Source: Corynebacterium sp. 13CS0277
GTDB lineage: Bacteria; Actinomycetota; Actinomycetes; Mycobacteriales; Mycobacteriaceae
Assembly (NCBI RefSeq): GCF_002994655.1
Contig: NZ_PPDL01000013.1
Coordinates: 27,652-91,651 of the forward strand
Reading direction: 5' to 3'
DNA: 64,000 nt
Shown here: piece by piece, positions 51,703-59,799 of the stretch
Position numbering within the stretch: position 1 is the stretch's first letter
Layout: every line of letters starts with the position of its first letter
Program-made: the position numbers and the translations under genes
Notes under the pieces: model-generated
Database searches by the model: none
What the model was told of the DNA's origin: nothing
What the model saw: the letters and a program-made list of their open reading frames with translations, nothing else

Positions 51703-53220
51703 ATGTCTGATCGGATTGCTAACGCCAAGCTGCGCAGCAAGGTCATGTCGGCCGAGGAGGCCGCCCAGTTCGTCAACCACGGCGACAAGGTGGGCGTCTC
51801 CGGCTTCACCGGTTCCGGCTACCCGAAGGCACTGCCCACCGCCATCGCGGAGCGCGCCAAGGAAGCCCACGCCCGCGGCGACGAGTTCATGATCGACCTG
51901 TTCACCGGTGCGTCGACCGCCCCGGACTGCGACGGTGTGCTGGCGGAAGCTGATGCCGTGCGCTTCCGCACCCCCTACCAGTCCGACCCGATCATGCGCG
52001 CCAAGATCAACGACGGCACCACCTACTACATGGACTACCACCTGTCGGAGTCCGGCATGTACGTGGAGCAGGGCTTCTTCGGCAAGATGAACGTCGCCAT
52101 CGTCGAGGCCGTCCGCATCACCGAGGATGGCCACATCGTGCCGTCCTCCTCCGTCGGTAACAACGTCGAATACCTCGACGCCGCCGACAAGATCATCATC
52201 GAGGTCAACTCCTGGCAGTCCGAGGAGCTCGAGGGCATGGCGGACATCTACCGCATCGCCCCGCTGCCGAACCGCCAGCCGATCCCGATCACTGAGGCCG
52301 GCCAGCGCATCGGTACCACCTACATCGACATCGACACCGACAAGGTTGTCGCCGTCGTGGAGACCGACGCCCCCGACCGCAACGCCCCCTTCAAGCCGAT
52401 CGACGACCAGTCGAAGCAGATCGCCGGCCACTTCCTCGACTTCCTCGAGGGCGAGGTCCGCGCGGGCCGCCTCACCTACGACGGCTACGTCATGCAGTCC
52501 GGCGTCGGCAACGTCCCCAACGCCGTGATGAGCGGCCTGCTGGACTCCAAGTTCGAAAACATCAAGGCCTACACCGAGGTTATCCAGGACGGCATGGTCG
52601 ACCTCATCGACGCCGGCAAGATGTCCGTCGCCTCCGCCACCGCCTTCTCCCTGTCGCCCGAGTACGCGGAGAAGATGAACCGTGAGGCTGCGAACTACGC
52701 CAAGTCCATCATCCTGCGCCCCCAGCAGATCTCCAACCACCCCGAGGTCGTCCGCCGCCTCGGCCTCATCTGCACCAACGGCCTCATCGAAGCCGACATC
52801 TACGGCAACGTGAACTCCACCAACGTCGTCGGCTCCCGCATGATGAACGGTGTGGGCGGCTCCGCCGACTTCACCCGCAACGGCTACATCAGCTCCTTCA
52901 TCACCCCCTCCGACGCCAAGGGTGGCGCCATCTCCGCCATCGTGCCGATGGTCTCCCACGTCGACCACACGGAGCAGGACGTCAAGGTCATCATCACCGA
53001 GTACGGCTACGCCGACCTGCGCGGCCTGGCACCGCGCCAGAAGGTCGAGAAGATGATCGCCCTCGCGCACCCGGACTACCGCCCGATGCTGCAGGACTAC
53101 TACGACCGCGCCCTAGCTGCTGCCAAGGAAGACAAGCTCATGCAGACCCCGCACCTGCTGGATGAGGCCCTGTCCTTCCACCAGCGCTTCAAGGCAACCG
53201 GCACCATGAAGCTGGTCTAA
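51703..53220 (+). CDS. Succinyl-CoA:acetate CoA-transferase (Cat1/AarC/ActA family)
   Basis: A 505-residue class I CoA-transferase. GDKVGVSGFTGSGYPKALP is the N-terminal CoA-transferase start; RIGTTYIDIDTDKVVAVVET and MQSGVGNVPNAVMSGLL (oxyanion GxGN loop, about 266-282) are typical of the AarC/Cat1 group; TNGLIEADIYGNVNSTNVVG (split) and EYGYADLRGLAPRQ lie in the C-terminal half. It exchanges CoA between succinyl-CoA and acetate, linking acetate activation to the TCA cycle. CAGGAGG lies upstream. The C. glutamicum homologue is RamA-regulated, as far as I recall. Confidence 0.92.
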   Translation: MSDRIANAKLRSKVMSAEEAAQFVNHGDKVGVSGFTGSGYPKALPTAIAERAKEAHARGDEFMIDLFTGASTAPDCDGVLAEADAVRFRTPYQSDPIMRAKINDGTTYYMDYHLSESGMYVEQGFFGKMNVAIVEAVRITEDGHIVPSSSVGNNVEYLDAADKIIIEVNSWQSEELEGMADIYRIAPLPNRQPIPITEAGQRIGTTYIDIDTDKVVAVVETDAPDRNAPFKPIDDQSKQIAGHFLDFLEGEVRAGRLTYDGYVMQSGVGNVPNAVMSGLLDSKFENIKAYTEVIQDGMVDLIDAGKMSVASATAFSLSPEYAEKMNREAANYAKSIILRPQQISNHPEVVRRLGLICTNGLIEADIYGNVNSTNVVGSRMMNGVGGSADFTRNGYISSFITPSDAKGGAISAIVPMVSHVDHTEQDVKVIITEYGYADLRGLAPRQKVEKMIALAHPDYRPMLQDYYDRALAAAKEDKLMQTPHLLDEALSFHQRFKATGTMKLV

Positions 53221-53236
53221 AAAGCCACAACGGGTG

Positions 53237-53275
53237 ATCCCCCGTCCCGCGACGACGTCGTGGGCGGGGGATTTC
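53237..53275 (+). terminator. Terminator of the CoA-transferase gene
   Basis: ATCCCCCGTCCCGCGACGA pairs imperfectly with TCGTGGGCGGGGGAT (53237-53272), followed by TTTCC. Confidence 0.8.
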
Positions 53276-53332
53276 CTCTGTCGGGTGTCCGTCAACTAGA
53301 ATGAACACGCTTTGTGCGCGTGCGCACACGCC

Positions 53333-53405
53333 GGGCCTTTAGCTCAGTTGGTAGAGCTACGGACTTTTAATCCGCAGGTCGTGGGTTCGAGCCCCACAGG
53401 GCCCA
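53333..53405 (+). tRNA. tRNA-Lys (TTT)
   Basis: A 73-nt cloverleaf. The acceptor GGGCCTT pairs with AGGGCCC, the D arm starts AGCTCAGTTGGTAGAGC, the anticodon loop CTTTTAA gives TTT, and the T arm is GTGGGTTCGAGCCCCAC. Discriminator A; CCA is not encoded. TAGAAT (53297-53302) upstream is a good -10. Confidence 0.95.
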
Positions 53406-53456
53406 CTGTCAATCCCTCCACCACGCAGGTGGAGGGATTTCCTTATGTGCAGGTGG

Positions 53457-53909
53457 CTAGTCCTCGAGGTGGTCGTGAACTCCTCCCAGCTCATCACGGC
53501 TCATCGCCATGTCCTCTAAGTACGTCGTCGCGGACTCGTTGTAGTCGACGGCCCACTGCGCGGCCTCCGGCGGGAAGCCCTCGCTGACGAGCTGCTCGGA
53601 GACGCCCGCCGTCGACATGTGCATGGCCGGGCACATCCGGCTTCTGCGCGGCCTTATCCTTCGTGTCAGGGGCCTCCAGGGGGCTATCGAGGGCGCTTGG
53701 GTGGTGGAGGGCGTGGCGTCTTGGTCGCCGCCCAGCATGGTGGAGTAGGTGCCGGCGACTACGGCCCATGTGAGGCAGCCACGCTTGGCCGGCTGCGGGT
53801 GGTCATGAAAACTTCTCACGACTGGAGAAACGACGGGAAGCGCTGCCGACGCCACGAAGCCAAAAAGCCAGGTCGGGAGCGGAGACCGGGTGATGTCGCG
53901 TGATCGTTC
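53457..53909 (-). pseudogene. Remnant of an Ltp-like (host cell surface-exposed lipoprotein) gene
   Basis: The end of the minus-strand frame, GVSEQLVSEGF-PPEAAQWAVDYN...YLEDMAMSRDEL, resembles the repeat of corynebacterial Ltp proteins (EQL-SE-F--EEAQYAVD...Y---M-MS). Upstream there is a hydrophobic helix (TWLFGFVASAALPVVSPVV). The linker between them reads best in another frame (SALDSPLEAPDTKDKAAQKP), which implies two compensating frameshifts. No start codon suits the hydrophobic N terminus. It therefore looks like a decayed gene left between tRNA genes. Ltp proteins can act as phage superinfection-exclusion factors and are often carried by prophages. The identification rests on short motifs and is tentative. 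Confidence 0.45.
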
Positions 53910-54099
53910 GCTGGGGTGCGTCCGTGCGCGGATTTCTGTACTTGTCCCGGACCTGACCGTCCCGTGCCGTCGCACTGATTCGAACTCCTCGCACCGGGCT
54001 TTTCTTGGCGTTGAGCTGTGATTTTTCTGCTCGTGGGGTTGTCGTGTACTATGGTGCAAGTCGCAGCGAGCGCCAAGGTAACTTTGGTGTTTGACGCGA

Positions 54100-54172
54100 G
54101 CTCCCATCGTCTAGGGGCCTAGGACACTGCCCTTTCACGGCAGCGACACGGGTTCGAATCCCGTTGGGAGTA
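54100..54172 (+). tRNA. tRNA-Glu (TTC)
   Basis: A 73-nt cloverleaf. The acceptor GCTCCCA pairs with TGGGAGT, the anticodon loop CTTTCAC gives TTC, the T arm is CGGGTTCGAATCCCG, and discriminator A is followed by CCA in the genome. TACTAT (54047-54052) is a likely -10. Confidence 0.95.
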
Positions 54173-54198
54173 CCAGGTTTCACCATCGTGAAGCCAGT

Positions 54199-54272
54199 GG
54201 CCCTGTGGCGCAGTTGGTTAGCGCGCCGCCCTGTCACGGCGGAGGTCGCGGGTTCGAGTCCCGTCAGGGTCG
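54199..54272 (+). tRNA. tRNA-Asp (GTC), first copy
   Basis: A 74-nt cloverleaf. The acceptor GGCCCTG pairs with CAGGGTC, the anticodon stem is CCGCC/GGCGG with anticodon GTC in CTGTCAC, and the discriminator is G. It is 26 nt behind tRNA-Glu, in the same transcript. Confidence 0.95.
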
Positions 54273-54281
54273 CAAAAGAAA

Positions 54282-54315
54282 AGCGCCAGTCTTCATTCGA
54301 AGGCTGGCGCTTTTT
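54282..54315 (+). terminator. Terminator of tRNA-Glu/Asp
   Basis: AGCGCCAGTCTTC / GAAGGCTGGCGCT stem (54282-54307) followed by TTTTT. Confidence 0.9.
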
Positions 54316-54408
54316 CGTTTGTCTGCCGGCGGGGGTTAAGTGTCAAAAAGTGTGGACGCCGGCGGGGTGGGAATTCTCCTGGCGTGTTTTTCGCCCTGAC
54401 GTGGGGAT

Positions 54409-54437
54409 TTGTCGCACTGCTGTGGTCTGTGTAGTAT
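54409..54437 (+). promoter_or_regulatory. Promoter of tRNA-Asp(2)/Phe
   Basis: TTGTCG (54409-54414), a 17-bp spacer and TAGTAT (54432-54437) lie 60 bp before the second tRNA-Asp. Confidence 0.7.
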
Positions 54438-54496
54438 TTCAACTCGTGCAACAGAGAGCGAGGAGCTTGTCTCCTCGTCTCGCACACGCAGGAATT

Positions 54497-54570
54497 GGCC
54501 CTGTGGCGCAGTTGGTTAGCGCGCCGCCCTGTCACGGCGGAGGTCGCGGGTTCGAGTCCCGTCAGGGTCG
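54497..54570 (+). tRNA. tRNA-Asp (GTC), second copy
   Basis: 74 nt, identical in sequence to 54199-54272, with its own promoter and followed by tRNA-Phe. The upstream and downstream flanks differ from those of the first copy, so the duplicated unit is essentially the tRNA itself. Confidence 0.95.
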
Positions 54571-54592
54571 CCATTCCACTTCTGTGGGATAT

Positions 54593-54665
54593 GGCCAGAT
54601 AGCTCAGTCGGTAGAGCGTTCGCCTGAAAAGTGAAAGGTCGCCGGTTCGATCCCGGCTCTGGCCA
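54593..54665 (+). tRNA. tRNA-Phe (GAA)
   Basis: A 73-nt cloverleaf. The acceptor GGCCAGA pairs with TCTGGCC, the anticodon loop CTGAAAA gives GAA, the T arm is CCGGTTCGATCCCGG, discriminator A. It is 22 nt behind tRNA-Asp(2). Confidence 0.95.
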
Positions 54666-54670
54666 CAATG

Positions 54671-54706
54671 AAACCCTCACACGAATTACTCGTGTGAGGG
54701 TTTTTG
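54671..54706 (+). terminator. Terminator of tRNA-Asp(2)/Phe
   Basis: AAACCCTCACACGA / TCGTGTGAGGGTTT form a 14-bp stem followed by TT. Confidence 0.92.
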
Positions 54707-54753
54707 CGTGCGCGGGGTACAATGGCGCGCACTGTTGTCGACTGTGGAAGGCT

Positions 54754-55038
54754 GTGAGCGCCGTGCAGGACATTCACCACGAGGTGGAACGTCATCGCTT
54801 TGTCATTGCTGTAGACGGCCAGGAGGCGGGTTTTGCCGCCTACCGTGACCGTGAGGGGGTGCGGGACTTCAACCACACGGTGGTGGATCCCGCGTTCCGG
54901 GGGCGGGGGTTGTCGTCGCCGCTGATTGCGGCGGCGTTGGATGCGACCCGTGCGCAGGGGCTGCGGGTGCGGCCGTCGTGTTCGGCGGTGGCGCACTTTG
55001 TGTCCAAGCACCCGGAGTACGCGGACCTGGTGGCCTAG
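54754..55038 (+). CDS. Small GNAT-like N-acetyltransferase (YidJ/YjdJ type)
   Basis: A 94-residue protein, typical of the minimal GNAT group: RFVIAVDGQEAGFAAYRD, then FNHTVVDPAFRGRGLSSPLIAAALD with the RGRGLSSPL acetyl-CoA loop (about 50-58), and the end RVRPSCSAVAHFVSKHPEYADLV, which is the hallmark C-x-x-V/A-HF---HPEY of this family. The substrate is unknown. The GTG start is uncertain; a second in-frame GTG at 54763 has a better distance to AAGG. A 12-bp stem follows before convergent cysE. Confidence 0.8.
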   Translation: MSAVQDIHHEVERHRFVIAVDGQEAGFAAYRDREGVRDFNHTVVDPAFRGRGLSSPLIAAALDATRAQGLRVRPSCSAVAHFVSKHPEYADLVA

Positions 55039-55045
55039 AAACGCG

Positions 55046-55073
55046 CACAGCGCCTGCGGGGTGCAGGCGCTGT
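55046..55073. terminator. Bidirectional hairpin between GNAT gene and cysE
   Basis: CACAGCGCCTGC / GCAGGCGCTGTG form a 12-bp stem with a 4-nt loop; no T run. Confidence 0.65.
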
Positions 55074-55078
55074 GGGGG

Positions 55079-55663
55079 CTAAATCTGGAAGGTACCGACG
55101 ACGTAACAGTCGGGGTCGACGAGTTTGACTCGTTCGTTGTCTTTCCGGGGCCGGTTCTTCGCGGGGATACCGACGGCGATGTGGTGGTCGGGGACGTCCT
55201 TGGTGACGACGGCGTTGGCGCCGATGGCGGAGCCTTCGCCGATGGTGATGGGGCCGAGGACTTTCGCACCGGCGCCGACGGTGACGTTGTCTTTGAGGGT
55301 GGGGTGGCGTTTGGTCTGGGTGAGGACCTGCCCGCCGAGGGTCACGCCGTGGTACAGCATGACGCCGTCGCCGATCTCAGCGGTCTCCCCGATGACGATG
55401 CCCATGCCGTGGTCGATGAAGAACCGCCGGCCGATGGTGGCGCCGGGGTGGATTTCGATGCCGGTGAGGAAGCGGGTGAACTGGCTGAGGATGCGCGCGG
55501 GTGCTTTGAGGTTGCGGACCCACAGCCAGTGGGCGACGCGGTAGGACCAGATGGCGTGCAAGCCGGAGTAGACGATGGCGTTTTCGACGTCGCCGCGGGC
55601 GGCGGGGTCGTGGTCGCGGGCGTTGGCCAGGTCTTCCCGGATCATCGCGAGGAGGCGGTACAT
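55079..55663 (-). CDS. cysE: Serine O-acetyltransferase
   Basis: A 194-residue left-handed beta-helix acetyltransferase of the short (Gram-positive) type. The hexapeptide repeats include [31 protein letters not shown] (split; catalytic His in DHG), [11 protein letters not shown], and a C-terminal [31 protein letters not shown]. It makes O-acetylserine for CysK. ATG 55663 is 8 nt from TAGGAT, fitting a leaderless mRNA. It lies 31 nt behind cysK on the same strand but seems to have its own promoter. Confidence 0.94.
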   Translation of the reverse strand: MYRLLAMIREDLANARDHDPAARGDVENAIVYSGLHAIWSYRVAHWLWVRNLKAPARILSQFTRFLTGIEIHPGATIGRRFFIDHGMGIVIGETAEIGDGVMLYHGVTLGGQVLTQTKRHPTLKDNVTVGAGAKVLGPITIGEGSAIGANAVVTKDVPDHHIAVGIPAKNRPRKDNERVKLVDPDCYVVGTFQI

Positions 55664-55694
55664 GGTGTGCAATCCTAGCAACGCCAGCGGTGCG

Positions 55695-56636
55695 TTAGAA
55701 CTCGGCGCGGATGTCTTCGAACAGCGGGGTGGAGACGTAGCGCTCGCCGTAGTCGCAGGCGACGGTGACGATCGTCTTGCCCTTGTTTTCTTCCATGCCG
55801 GCCAGGCGGAGGGCGGCGGCGATGTTGGCGCCGGTGGAAATACCGCCGAGGATGCCTTCCTTCGCGGCGAGTGCCCGGGAGGCCTCCATGGCTTCCTCGT
55901 TGCTCACGGTGAGGACGTCGTCGAGGACGCGGCGGTTGAGCACGTCGGGGATGAAGTTGGCGCCGATGCCCTGGATCTTGTGGGGGCCGGCCTTGCCGGT
56001 GGTGAGCAGTGCGGAGTCTTTCGGTTCGACGGCGTAGACCTGGATGTCCGGGTTGCGGTCTTTGAGGACTTCGCCGACGCCGGTGACGGTGCCGCCGGTG
56101 CCGAAGCCAGCGACGAAGATGTTGAGGTCGCCGTCGGTGTCTGCCCAGATTTCTTCGGCGGTGGTGGCGCGGTGCACGGCCGGGTTGGCGGGGTTAGCGA
56201 ACTGGCGGGCGAGGATGGCGCCGGGGCGTTCGGCGACGATCTCGTTGGCCTTGTCGACCGCGCCCTGCATGCCGGCGGCGCCGGGGGTGAGGACGATTTC
56301 GGCGCCGTAGGCGCGAAGCATGATGCGGCGTTCCATGGACATGGTCTCCGGCATGGTGAGGACGACGTGGTAGCCGCGGGCGGCGCCGACCATGGCCAGA
56401 GCGATGCCGGTGTTGCCGGAGGTGGCTTCGACGATGGTGCCGCCGTGGGTGAGGCTGCCGTCTTCTTCGGCGGCGTCGAGGATCGCGCGGCCAATGCGGT
56501 CCTTGACGCTGTTGGCGGGGTTGAAGAATTCGAGCTTGACGAGGATTTCGGCGTCGAGGCCCTCGGTGAGGCGGTTGAGCCGCACGAGCGGGGTGTTGCC
56601 GATGGTTTCGGTGACGTTGTTCTTGATGTTGCTCAT
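55695..56636 (-). CDS. cysK: O-acetylserine sulfhydrylase (cysteine synthase A)
   Basis: A 313-residue PLP enzyme. The PLP Lys is in [18 protein letters not shown] (about 34-51), the substrate loop is [21 protein letters not shown] (split), and the phosphate loop is [33 protein letters not shown] is also characteristic. It forms cysteine from O-acetylserine and sulfide. The promoter (TTGCCT-N16-TATAGT on the minus strand) has an McbR-type box just upstream, implying repression by the sulfur-metabolism regulator. Confidence 0.95.
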   Translation of the reverse strand: MSNIKNNVTETIGNTPLVRLNRLTEGLDAEILVKLEFFNPANSVKDRIGRAILDAAEEDGSLTHGGTIVEATSGNTGIALAMVGAARGYHVVLTMPETMSMERRIMLRAYGAEIVLTPGAAGMQGAVDKANEIVAERPGAILARQFANPANPAVHRATTAEEIWADTDGDLNIFVAGFGTGGTVTGVGEVLKDRNPDIQVYAVEPKDSALLTTGKAGPHKIQGIGANFIPDVLNRRVLDDVLTVSNEEAMEASRALAAKEGILGGISTGANIAAALRLAGMEENKGKTIVTVACDYGERYVSTPLFEDIRAEF

Positions 56637-56703
56637 GGCGAGTCTTTCTGTGTGGGGCTTATGCTTGCGGCTCACTATACACGCCAGGAATAGACAGGCA
56701 AGT

Positions 56704-56719
56704 AGACAAAGTGGTCTAT
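56704..56719. promoter_or_regulatory. McbR-type operator upstream of cysK
   Basis: TAGAC-AAAGTG-GTCTA matches the TAGAC-N6-GTCTA consensus known for C. glutamicum McbR. An additional TAGAC half-site (56691-56695) lies 13 bp closer to the gene, inside the promoter spacer. The -35 (complement of 56696-56701) is between them. Confidence 0.75.
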
Positions 56720-56895
56720 ATGCTGGGGTTTCTCACCGCGGGGGTGGCCCCGCAACCCACGCGCAACCGTGCATGAATTCCTGCGGAAGTGCCCGGTGAG
56801 CTGCACCCCCGCTGCACCCCCTGGGGGAGTGTCACATCACCCCCGTCGGGGGCAGCGCTTCGAAGAAGACGGACCTGGGGAGTAGTTTTGAACGT

Positions 56896-57070
56896 CGTTG
56901 CAGTGCACGGGAATGCCGATGGAAATTCGGCAGCGGCCCTCGCCACTGTGAACCCACACGCGCACGCTGTGCGCCCCGCGTGGGATGTTCACTGCGCAGC
57001 CGTAGGGCGCGTGGGAAGGACATCCCCGACGTATTCGGCGGGTGGGTAAGCCAGGAGACCGGCTGCAACG
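56896..57070 (+). ncRNA. Cobalamin riboswitch controlling cbiMNQO
   Basis: The B12-box core is clear: GGGAATGCCGATGGAAATTC (56909-56928), then CGGCAGCGG, the CGCCACTGTGAA segment (56941-56952), and the 3' conserved CCAGGAGACC (57051-57060). P1 is a perfect 8-bp helix, CGTTGCAG (56896-56903) with CTGCAACG (57063-57070). A hairpin CGCGGG/CCCGCG (57092-57115) between the aptamer and the AAAGG at 57136-57140 may be the expression platform. Binding of a cobalamin should switch off cobalt uptake. Confidence 0.92.
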
Positions 57071-57151
57071 AGTGTCCGAGCCTGCGCTGCGCGCGGGTGT
57101 TTTGATCGGCCCGCGAGGCGCTGGGCCGCGACAAGAAAGGTTGTGCACGTC

Positions 57152-57835
57152 ATGCACATCGCCGAGGGGTTCCTCCCCGTTGAGCAAGCAATCGGGTGGG
57201 GCGTCGTCGCCGCACCCTTCGTCATCCACGGGGCGTATTCCGTGAAAAAGCAGCTGCAGCAGCACCCCGACTCGGGCCTGCTGCTGGGCGCGGCGGGTGC
57301 GTTCAGCTTCGTGCTGAGCGCCCTGAAGATCCCGTCGGTGACGGGGTCGTGCTCCCACCCGACGGGCACCGGCCTGGGCGCGGTGCTGTTCAAGCCGCCC
57401 GTCATGGCGTTCATGGGCACCATCGTGTTGCTCTTCCAGGCGCTGCTGCTCGCCCACGGCGGTCTGACCACCCTGGGGGCGAACGTGTTCTCCATGGCCG
57501 TTGTTGGCCCCTGGGTGGGCTACGGCGCGTGGCTGCTCGCCCGCAAGGCCGGCCTGAGTGTCACCTGGGGCGTGTTCTTCGCCGCCTTCTTCGCCGACAT
57601 CAGCACCTACATCGTCGCCGCCTTCGAGCTGGCGCTCGCGCACCACGCCGGCGGCTTCGGCTCCAGCTTCCTGCTCTTCGTGGGCCTGTACGCCCCGACG
57701 CAGCTGCCGCTGGCCGTCATCGAGTCCATCATCACTGTCCTCATCGTCATCAGCCTGAGGACCATCGCCTCCCGCGAGCTCATCGATTTGGGTGTGCTGC
57801 GCCGCGATGAGACCCCGGCCCCGGTGCCCGCCTAA
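57152..57835 (+). CDS. cbiM: Cobalt ECF transporter S component CbiM
   Basis: A 227-residue membrane protein with about six or seven helices. The start MHIAEGFLP is the family hallmark: the free N terminus and His2 bind the metal, so ATG 57152 must be the functional start rather than the in-frame GTG at 57143, even though AAAGG is 11 nt away. [29 protein letters not shown] (split, about 70-98) holds the second metal-binding His motif. With CbiN, CbiQ and CbiO it imports Co2+ for B12 synthesis. Preceded by a cobalamin riboswitch. Confidence 0.95.
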   Translation: MHIAEGFLPVEQAIGWGVVAAPFVIHGAYSVKKQLQQHPDSGLLLGAAGAFSFVLSALKIPSVTGSCSHPTGTGLGAVLFKPPVMAFMGTIVLLFQALLLAHGGLTTLGANVFSMAVVGPWVGYGAWLLARKAGLSVTWGVFFAAFFADISTYIVAAFELALAHHAGGFGSSFLLFVGLYAPTQLPLAVIESIITVLIVISLRTIASRELIDLGVLRRDETPAPVPA

Positions 57836-57860
57836 GACTTCGATGCGTGAGGAGAACCCC

Positions 57861-58193
57861 ATGACTACCACCACTACCCGTAGCAACAAGCCGCTGGTGA
57901 TCGGGCTCATCGCACTGGCGATGTTCCTGGCCGCGTTCCCGATGTTCTTCAACTTTGGCGACCCGAACGCTGAGGAGCAGTTCACCGGTACCGACGATGG
58001 TGCGGAAGCCATCGTGGAGGAGCAGAACCCCGGCTACGAGCCCTGGTTCGAGCCCGTCATCGGCGAACTGCCTGGCGAGGTCGAATCCGGCCTCTTCGCC
58101 CTGCAGGCGGGCCTCGGCGCCGGCGTTGTCGGCTACGCGCTCGGCACCTACCGGGGCCGCCGTAAGGCCGAAGAGCAGCTCGCCGCGAACTAA
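57861..58193 (+). CDS. cbiN: Cobalt transporter accessory subunit CbiN
   Basis: A 110-residue protein with two transmembrane helices (about 11-29 and 79-97) and an extracytoplasmic loop carrying FGDPNAEEQFTGTDDGAEAIVEEQNPGYEPWFEPV (split), where GTDD-AE and YEPWF are CbiN signatures. CbiN is required for metal loading of CbiM. GAGGAG precedes the ATG, 25 nt behind cbiM. The C-terminal basic tail GRRKAEEQLAAN is ordinary for the family. Confidence 0.93.
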   Translation: MTTTTTRSNKPLVIGLIALAMFLAAFPMFFNFGDPNAEEQFTGTDDGAEAIVEEQNPGYEPWFEPVIGELPGEVESGLFALQAGLGAGVVGYALGTYRGRRKAEEQLAAN

Positions 58194-58220
58194 CGCTCCG
58201 GCGATGAGCGCGTAGACACG

Positions 58221-58955
58221 ATGAATCCTTTGGAACGTGCCGCGGCGGCGAGCCGGTGGGCGCACGCCTCCGTCGCGGAGAAAGCGCTCGGCCTGCTGGG
58301 CTTGCTGCTGCTTGCGGTGAGCGTCCCGCCGTGGCCGCTGCTGCCCGTCATCGCCGCACTGGTCCTCGCGGCGGCTGTCGCCGCCCGCGTGCCGTGGCGG
58401 CTGTATGCCGCCCTCGTCGCGGGGCCCGCCACCTTCGTCCTGCTGGGGCTGGTGCCCCTGGTGTGGCAGGTCTCCCGCGACGGCATCCACCTCATTGACG
58501 GCGGGGTGCAGGACGCGGCGACGGTGCTCGCGCGCTGCACCGTCGGCATGGCCGCCACGATGCTGTTCGCGGTGACGACACCGATGGCGCAGCTGTTGGT
58601 GTGGTTGCGGGCCCACGGTTACCCGGAGGAGCTCGCCCACGTGACGATGATGATGTACCGCATGGTCGGCACGCTCATCGCGACGGCCCGCACGATGTGG
58701 GACGCCCAAGCCCAACGGCTCGGCCACTCGAGCCCCCGCCGCTGGGTAACGTCGGTGGCGAGCCAGGCCGCCACCCTCTTTGTCATCAGCATCAGCCGGG
58801 CCCGCAGCCTCCAGGAAGGCCTGGAGCTGCGCGCCCCCATCGGTGCCACCGCCACCCTCGACACGGTGGCACCCGCCCGCCCCCGCGTCATCGCCCTGCT
58901 GGGCGCGCTGCTCGGCGCCCTCGTCATCGCCGCGGTGCTGCTGCGCGGGCACTGA
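58221..58955 (+). CDS. cbiQ: Cobalt ECF transporter T component CbiQ
   Basis: A 244-residue membrane protein. Five or so helices and the two conserved cytoplasmic coupling motifs with an A-R-G/S core: TARTMWDAQAQRLGH (about 154-168) and ISISRARSLQEGLELRA (about 190-206), which contact CbiO. LWLRAHGYPEELAHVTMMMYRMVGTL-like stretch (VWLRAHGYPEELAHVTMMMY, about 128-147) is CbiQ-typical. Ribosome binding site weak; the start is 27 nt behind cbiN. Confidence 0.9.
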   Translation: MNPLERAAAASRWAHASVAEKALGLLGLLLLAVSVPPWPLLPVIAALVLAAAVAARVPWRLYAALVAGPATFVLLGLVPLVWQVSRDGIHLIDGGVQDAATVLARCTVGMAATMLFAVTTPMAQLLVWLRAHGYPEELAHVTMMMYRMVGTLIATARTMWDAQAQRLGHSSPRRWVTSVASQAATLFVISISRARSLQEGLELRAPIGATATLDTVAPARPRVIALLGALLGALVIAAVLLRGH

Positions 58956-58992
58956 CCACCCCCCTTCTTTGTGCGAAGAAAGGCCGACGCCC

Positions 58993-59799
58993 TTGAGTGA
59001 TTCCACCCCGACTGCGAGTGTGCTGGCGGCCCGCGGCGTGCACTTCCGCCACGACAACGGCCACCAGGTGCTCGCCGGCGTCGACCTCGATATTGCCGCC
59101 GGCGCCCGGATCGCCCTGCTGGGGGCCAACGGGGCCGGCAAGTCCACCCTGTTCCGCATCCTGGCCGGGGCCTGGAAGCCCACCGCAGGTGCCGTGGAGC
59201 ACCACGGCGCCCCGGTGGCCTACACCCGCTCCGGGCGGGACGCGCTGCGCCGCAGCGTGCAGCTGGTGCTGCAGGAACCCGACGATCAAATCTTCGCCAT
59301 GTCGGTGGCGGCCGATGTCTCCTACGGGCCCGTCAACCAGGGGCTCGACCCTGTGGAGGTGGAGGCGCGGGTGGCGGAGGCGCTCGCCGCCGCAGAAATC
59401 GCGGACCTCGCCGACAGGGTCCCCCACCAGCTGTCCTACGGGCAGCGCAAACGTGTCGCACTGGCCGGCGCACTCGCGATGCGGCCTGAGGTGTTGCTGC
59501 TCGACGAGCCGACCGCGGGACTGGACCCTGCGGGCGCCCGGCAGCTGCACCGCACCCTCGATGCCCTCCACTCCGAGCGCGTGGCCGTCGTGCTGTCCAC
59601 CCACGATGTCAACCTGGCCTACGAGTTCGCGGACCTCGCCGCCATCCTTGTCGACGGCACCCTCCACGCAGGCCCCCCGGCGGAGCTCATGACCGACCGT
59701 GATCTCATCGCCCGGGCGCGCCTGGAATTGCCGTGGGCCCCCATGGTCTCTCACGCGCTTGGCCGCCCCGTGGCCCGGCCCGAGGACCTCATTCGATAA
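58993..59799 (+). CDS. cbiO: Cobalt ECF transporter ATPase CbiO
   Basis: A 268-residue ATPase. Walker A is GANGAGKST (about 43-51), the Q loop is LVLQEPDDQIFAMSVAADVSYGP (ECF-type QxPDDQ), the signature is LSYGQRKRVALAGALAM, Walker B is VLLLDEPTAGLDP and the H loop is LSTHDVNLAYEF. TTG 58993 is chosen because AAAGG lies 9 nt upstream and a good N-terminal length results. The stop codon merges into an A9 run that, read on the other strand, is the T9 end of the orphan riboswitch transcript. Confidence 0.93.
   Translation: MSDSTPTASVLAARGVHFRHDNGHQVLAGVDLDIAAGARIALLGANGAGKSTLFRILAGAWKPTAGAVEHHGAPVAYTRSGRDALRRSVQLVLQEPDDQIFAMSVAADVSYGPVNQGLDPVEVEARVAEALAAAEIADLADRVPHQLSYGQRKRVALAGALAMRPEVLLLDEPTAGLDPAGARQLHRTLDALHSERVAVVLSTHDVNLAYEFADLAAILVDGTLHAGPPAELMTDRDLIARARLELPWAPMVSHALGRPVARPEDLIR

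Larger units (their letters stand above)
56637..57151. other. Gene-free region between cysK and cbiM
   Basis: 515 bp with the cysK promoter/operator (56670-56720), an unassigned part (56720-56890), the cobalamin riboswitch (56896-57070) and its expression platform up to cbiM. Confidence 0.7.

Noticed and set aside
54199..54570. The two identical tRNA-Asp copies as attL/attR of an integrated element
   Set aside because: Only 224 bp lie between them, with an ordinary terminator and promoter and no integrase; simple duplication explains them.
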